From the NCBI GenBank assembly GCA_964521305.1, contig CAZFQZ010000029.1, positions 1-10,029 of the forward strand: 10,029 nt of DNA, in the 5' to 3' direction. A program made the translations under genes and the position numbers. Positions 7,277 through 10,029 of this stretch are shown one piece after another. The notes below the pieces were generated by a model. That model saw only the letters and a list, made by a program, of their open reading frames with translations, had not been told where the DNA came from and ran no database searches. Source of the DNA: CAZBEJ01 sp964521305. Lineage in GTDB: Bacteria; Patescibacteriota; Microgenomatia; UBA1406; GWC2-37-13. Position 1 is the first letter of the stretch. The number at the start of each line of letters is the position of its first letter.

Positions 7277-8191
7277 ATGATCCACTCGAAAAAACGTGAC
7301 AAAAAACCGTATATAATCATCATGCTTTTCGTCTTCGCATTTTTTCTGGTTTTAAATCTCGCAGTCATCATTCCCTCGCTTCTATCCCAAAATCAGCCCT
7401 ATACAACAACCACAAATGCAATCGAGAATGAATGCGGCTACTGTTTGAATGAACCGCCATGCTGCGCCCAGATCATTAACCAATTGCAAAGTAACGGTGG
7501 AAATGTAACCAACCTTCCTGACGGTCAACAACCGTATCATGCCTGTGACTGGCCTATACGCGGATATTGCAGGCCATCAACATGCAATCAGTTACCTGCA
7601 GGACATAAGTATCGGGGCAACTGCGGATGGTATTATATGTTCCATGATGCAAATGGTAATAATTATCATTTGGGGACGAATGCGGAAAACGGATACGGTT
7701 GTATGGTTGGTCTAACCGAAGCAACCATGCAACCGCGCTGCACTGCAGGCGGCGGAGTAGTTACCCTGAGCCAGCTTGTTGCAACGCCAACAACAGCTCC
7801 GACACCTCAATCAACACCCGCACCAATTCCGCAACCAACTACAATACCCGCTACTCCTGTTGTTCAGCCTACCATTGAGCCCAATAACGCCGGATATTCC
7901 AATACGAAAGAAACCATACTGGTTCCGCCGAATGAATCTGCCCAACCTACCATCAACCCGTTTCCATTGCTCACACCGGTTGCGGTTTCCCGGGGATTCC
8001 GGTTTCCATCCATACAGTTCCCTTCCATTTTTTTACCCAAAGGATTCATTGATCTAGTGGCGCTAAATACCGCTGCACGTAAGCCTCTTAGCCTGTTTGA
8101 AGATATATTTTTCACGGTCGTAAAATATGATAAGATACTGGAGCACGCGATTAATACGAGATTACAACAACTTGCCACTATCAAATTATAA
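7277..8191 (+). CDS. Anchored extracellular Cys-rich protein with Pro/Thr linker
   Basis: This 304-residue protein has a basic N-terminus (HSKKRDKK), then one long hydrophobic segment (about 12-36), so it is either exported or membrane-anchored with its bulk outside. Residues 50-157 form a compact cysteine-rich domain with ten cysteines (53, 56, 62, 63, 90, 98, 103, 116, 142, 155), including CGYC and CC, enough for five disulfides. Residues 169-235 are a Pro/Thr/Gln-rich linker, typical of surface proteins. A short duplication FPSIQFPSIF (243-251) precedes a C-terminal amphipathic region (about 255-304). I do not recognise the family. Long extracytoplasmic Cys-rich domains need oxidative folding, but no Dsb-like gene is in the window. 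Likely roles are surface binding or host attachment; this is inference only. Convergent with the HEPN gene, 11 bp apart. Confidence 0.78.
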   Translation: MIHSKKRDKKPYIIIMLFVFAFFLVLNLAVIIPSLLSQNQPYTTTTNAIENECGYCLNEPPCCAQIINQLQSNGGNVTNLPDGQQPYHACDWPIRGYCRPSTCNQLPAGHKYRGNCGWYYMFHDANGNNYHLGTNAENGYGCMVGLTEATMQPRCTAGGGVVTLSQLVATPTTAPTPQSTPAPIPQPTTIPATPVVQPTIEPNNAGYSNTKETILVPPNESAQPTINPFPLLTPVAVSRGFRFPSIQFPSIFLPKGFIDLVALNTAARKPLSLFEDIFFTVVKYDKILEHAINTRLQQLATIKL

Positions 8192-8202
8192 AAAAACAAA
8201 TG

Positions 8203-8712
8203 TTATATGTATTTTTTAAGTTTTTGCACGGTATTTGCAAGTTTCAACTCTTCAAACGACTTTTCCATGGTTTTCACTATCTGGTTAACGATATCTTCTG
8301 CCTCTTCAAAATCGATCGCCCGAAGATTGTGGGGAAAATAATGGAAAATCTGATTCCGCCCGGTCTTCCATGTTGTCCAAATCTCATCAGCTAACTCCGT
8401 ACCCGCCGATTGTTTCACTTGTGAATATAGCGACCGACCGCCCAATCTTAGGGCAAGGTTCGGTGACATGAGTTTACCCAACCGCAAGTGGTCGGATATG
8501 TAATCCAAGCGGGAAATGAACCTGATATCAAGAAAAAGCTTCTTCAAGAATCCCTCGTATGCTTTGGCAAACGGAAACACGATGAACGAATAATCCTTGA
8601 AATGGAACTCATGTTCCTTGATCACATCATTCATCATATATTCGCCTTCCATGATCAAGTCACGCTGAGCCTGAGAAAGATATTTCCAGAATTCGCCGTA
8701 TTTGTCAAGCAT
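8203..8712 (-). CDS. HEPN-domain protein, putative RNase toxin
   Basis: This 169-residue protein is almost all helical. The key signature is R119-N120-Q-I-F-H124 within TGRNQIFHYFP, the Rx4-6H motif (polar residue after Arg) that forms the active site of HEPN ribonucleases as a dimer. Upstream helices (about 40-70, YSFIVFPFAKAYEGFLKKLF) match the first helices of such domains and recall the C-terminal HEPN domain of RnlA/LsoA-type toxins. The C-terminal helix (134-168) completes the bundle. HEPN toxins are often paired with a nucleotidyltransferase antitoxin; none is adjacent. Instead the gene is divergent from a 71-residue kinase remnant, with a perfect 31-bp palindrome between them. The HEPN call rests on motif and helix pattern; toxicity and partner are inference. 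A non-toxic RNA-binding HEPN protein remains possible. Confidence 0.68.
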   Translation of the reverse strand: MLDKYGEFWKYLSQAQRDLIMEGEYMMNDVIKEHEFHFKDYSFIVFPFAKAYEGFLKKLFLDIRFISRLDYISDHLRLGKLMSPNLALRLGGRSLYSQVKQSAGTELADEIWTTWKTGRNQIFHYFPHNLRAIDFEEAEDIVNQIVKTMEKSFEELKLANTVQKLKKYI

Positions 8713-8723
8713 CGAATTTTTAG

Positions 8724-8754
8724 ATAATTGTTATTATATTATAATAACAATTAT
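8724..8754. promoter_or_regulatory. Perfect 31-bp palindrome, probable shared operator
   Basis: The 15-bp arm ATAATTGTTATTATA (8724-8738) is mirrored exactly at 8740-8754 around a single central T. It sits between divergent genes. TTGTTA occurs on each strand within the arms. On the plus strand it is spaced 18 bp from TATACT (8752-8757), five bases before the 71-residue gene. On the minus strand it is spaced 18 bp from TATCTA (8721-8726), eight bases before the HEPN gene. A dimeric repressor bound here would cover both promoters. Confidence 0.6.
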
Positions 8755-8762
8755 ACTCTCCC

Positions 8763-8978
8763 ATGAAAAAACTATATGAACTGGTCCAGAAAAACTTCCT
8801 CTCACGAAAAATCAGCGAATCAGATGAGCAGCGGCTTGAGTTTGAAAGAGTTATGTTCGGCCATGATTTACGAAAAGCCCATCATTACGATCTAGTTATC
8901 CGTACGGGCCCGCAACTTTCTATCGAAGATGCCGCTTCTGCAATCGTCCATCTGGCAAAGCAACGATTTAAACTATAA
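8763..8978 (+). CDS. Cytidylate-kinase-like C-terminal fragment, 71 residues
   Basis: The sequence from residue 17 on, with ISESDEQRLEFERVMFGHDL, a short gap, then HYDLVIRTG and LSIEDAASAIV, follows the C-terminal pattern of cytidylate-kinase-like proteins: DxxR-(Y/F)-R-xxxGxD, then YDLVInT, then lsieeA. Family members are about 200 residues with an N-terminal P-loop. Here the P-loop and CMP-binding parts are absent, and an in-frame TAA at 8745-8747, within the palindrome, blocks any upstream extension. It therefore cannot be a working kinase alone. It may be a decayed remnant or a small repurposed protein; the clean promoter-like TTGTTA/TATACT upstream favours expression. It is divergent from the HEPN gene, and its 3' end overlaps the rplA 3' end by six bases. 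Moderate confidence in the family link. Confidence 0.55.
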   Translation: MKKLYELVQKNFLSRKISESDEQRLEFERVMFGHDLRKAHHYDLVIRTGPQLSIEDAASAIVHLAKQRFKL

Positions 8979-9797
8979 TCTTTCAATATCTATTCTTACT
9001 GAAGGACTCATGGTGGATTTGAGATATGCTTTTTTTACGTGCGGCTTGCCGACCGCCATGATGAATTTAACCGCATTTTCTTCAAGATCTTTTGTTTCAA
9101 AGGAGCTTTTCCCGATCATTTGGTGTACGAGCGGAAATTTTGCTTCAGATTTCCATCGTAATATGCCTTTGGAGAACTTTTTTACGACTTCATCAGGTGT
9201 AGGTGTGATCGTACCCGCTTTCGGGTTTGGCATCAGGCCTTTCGGACCAAGAACTTTGGCAAATTTTGCAAGGCGCGGCATATAGGAAGGATGGGTAACC
9301 AACATATCAAAATCCAGCTTTCCCTTTTCGATATCTTCCAATATTTTGTCGTTTACGATTGCGACGCGAACCGTTTTGCCTGTAGAATGCGGTAAATCAA
9401 CTTCGCCTTTTAAACCCGTCGTATCGACATCCAGATGAAGTTCGATTGACTCATCGAATTTGGCGGTTTTCATTTTTTTTACCAACTCAATCGCGTCTTT
9501 CAAAATATATGCTTTTGTTTTGTCAACCAATTTTTTTGCCTCACGATAGTTTTTACCTCGAGGTTTTGCCTTAGGGGTTTTAGGGAGGTTGGGAGTTCTG
9601 GAGAGATTGGAAGAAGGGAGTGGTTTCTCAAGAGATGTTTGATCCACAGTAACCTCGGCTGTCCTCATTCCGCCCTTCATCACCGGAAGATGAACTTTTT
9701 TAGCAACTTTTTTTTCTTCAGAACGTTTTTTCTGATCCTCTTTCTGTTGTTTTTCGACTTCTACGTCACCAACAAGCCTGGTTCTGATTTTTCCCAT
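8973..9797 (-). CDS. rplA: 50S ribosomal protein L1 with N-terminal extension
   Basis: L1 binds 23S rRNA at the L1 stalk and helps release deacylated tRNA; in many bacteria it also represses its own operon. The signature LGPKGLMPNPKAGT is at residues 183-196. The core begins at GKNYREAKKLVDK (about 81) and runs to the end, with the RNA-binding helix DAIELVKK and the usual end ST-MSPSVRID. The first 80 residues are an added tail: basic helix (VEKQQKEDQKKRSEEKK), HLPVMKGG, and a Pro-rich stretch with NLSRTP-NLPKTP in tandem (64-75). As I recall, a similar tail is seen in Microgenomates L1. The core is about 195 residues against about 230 in E. coli. Most of the loss is in domain II, where VRVAIVNDKILEDIEKG skips the usual Ala-rich helix. 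No Shine-Dalgarno sequence. It follows rplK as usual, but the next gene is not rplJ. Confidence 0.96.
   Translation of the reverse strand: MGKIRTRLVGDVEVEKQQKEDQKKRSEEKKVAKKVHLPVMKGGMRTAEVTVDQTSLEKPLPSSNLSRTPNLPKTPKAKPRGKNYREAKKLVDKTKAYILKDAIELVKKMKTAKFDESIELHLDVDTTGLKGEVDLPHSTGKTVRVAIVNDKILEDIEKGKLDFDMLVTHPSYMPRLAKFAKVLGPKGLMPNPKAGTITPTPDEVVKKFSKGILRWKSEAKFPLVHQMIGKSSFETKDLEENAVKFIMAVGKPHVKKAYLKSTMSPSVRIDIERL
9555..9609. repeat. Pro-rich near-repeat and CCTCGAGG palindrome in rplA
   Basis: On the coding strand an imperfect 18-bp tandem repeat (about 12 of 18 bases equal) encodes NLSRTP then NLPKTP. Just downstream is the perfect 10-bp palindrome ACCTCGAGGT (9555-9564), read as P-R-G. Its CCTC/GAGG core matches the arms of the element in the ATPase, lacking only the central base. 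The stretch lies in the non-conserved tail of L1. Confidence 0.45.
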
Positions 9798-9806
9798 ACA
9801 ATATTA

Positions 9807-9918
9807 AAATTCCAAATAACAAATTCCAATTTCCAAACAAATCTCAATAATCAATTTTCAAATATCCAAACAGTTTGACTATTGGTTATTGTGATTTGGT
9901 GCTTGGAATTTGGAATTT
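9807..9918. repeat. Heptamer-built imperfect palindrome, rplK-rplA spacer
   Basis: The spacer is made of roughly 7-bp units starting with AA (AAATTCC, AATTTCC, AAATCAC and similar), pointing inward from both ends. Stem one pairs 9821-9836 with 9903-9918 (15 of 16). Stem two pairs 9838-9854 with 9882-9898 (15 of 17). At the centre is CAAAC-A-GTTTG (9867-9877). The right arm runs into the first two bases of the rplK stop triplet. It could fold as RNA between the two cistrons, or be a mobile repeat; the two readings are compatible. Confidence 0.8.
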
Positions 9919-10029
9919 ACTTTTCTATATCCACCCCCATACTCCGTGCTGTTCCTGCAACGATATTCATGGCCGCCGGTACATCATTGGCATTCAGGTC
10001 ATTCAGTTTTTCCTTTGCTATTTCCTCAA
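9917..10029 (-). CDS. rplK: 50S ribosomal protein L11, C-terminal end only
   Basis: Only the last 36 codons are in the window; the gene runs off the right edge. The sequence AKEKLNDLNANDVPAAMNIV followed by GTARSMGVDIEK matches the end of the L11 rRNA-binding domain, where GTARSMG is nearly invariant (as in E. coli GTARSMGLVVED). L11 binds the GTPase-associated centre of 23S rRNA and supports factor binding and the stringent response. The gene precedes rplA on the same strand, the normal bacterial order. The 119-bp gap between them is longer than usual and is filled by a heptamer-built palindrome whose arm touches the L11 stop codon. Confidence 0.95.
   Translation of the reverse strand, partial: EEIAKEKLNDLNANDVPAAMNIVAGTARSMGVDIEK

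Noticed and set aside
8190..8216. Bidirectional terminator between the Cys-rich and HEPN genes
   Set aside because: A-run and T-run flank a weak AT-only stem (about 9 of 11 pairs). It is not stable enough to claim as an intrinsic terminator.
8929..9285. 118-residue plus-strand frame
   Set aside because: It is antisense to the L1 C-terminal half, which is certain.
9807..9918. CRISPR array
   Set aside because: Units are only about 7 bp, degenerate and without spacers, and they form one large palindrome.

Overview
The window looks like a piece of a Candidate Phyla Radiation (Patescibacteria) genome, most likely Microgenomates-like. The grounds are a ribosomal protein L1 with a long lysine-rich N-terminal extension, small low-GC genes packed with very short spacers, and short repeats written in frame into conserved proteins. 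This placement is inference; no 16S rRNA or full marker set is present.

Layout, left to right. A minus-strand gene (34-1920) codes for a protein with two degenerate GGDEF-like domains. Divergent from it is a full-length transketolase (1979-3868) of the ~625-residue animal-like type. Convergent with that is a ten-helix P-type Ca2+ ATPase (3904-6456). Then come a 76-residue hypothetical protein (+), a coupled pair of small membrane proteins (-, 53 and 100 residues), a secreted/anchored cysteine-rich protein with a Pro/Thr linker (+), and a HEPN-domain protein (-). The HEPN gene faces a 71-residue remnant of a cytidylate-kinase-like protein (+) across a perfect 31-bp palindrome. The right edge holds rplA (L1) and the 3' end of rplK (L11), both on the minus strand.

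Apart from rplK-rplA and the 53/100-residue pair, every neighbour flips strand, so the region is a series of single-gene units with 50-66 bp divergent spacers and nearly touching or overlapping 3' ends. There is no pathway shared by all genes: central carbon metabolism (transketolase), ion homeostasis (Ca2+ pump), possible nucleotide signalling (GGDEF), possible RNA-targeting toxin (HEPN) and translation (L11-L1) sit side by side.

The most unusual signal is a set of small repeats. Two palindromic elements lie in frame inside the ATPase. A heptamer array lies in frame inside transketolase. A 98-bp imperfect palindrome built from similar heptamers fills the rplK-rplA spacer. L1 carries a Pro-rich near-repeat beside a CCTCGAGG palindrome. 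Together they resemble the behaviour of Rickettsia palindromic elements: short palindromes that spread into coding sequence without breaking it. The second notable signal is the symmetric operator-like palindrome between the HEPN gene and the kinase remnant.
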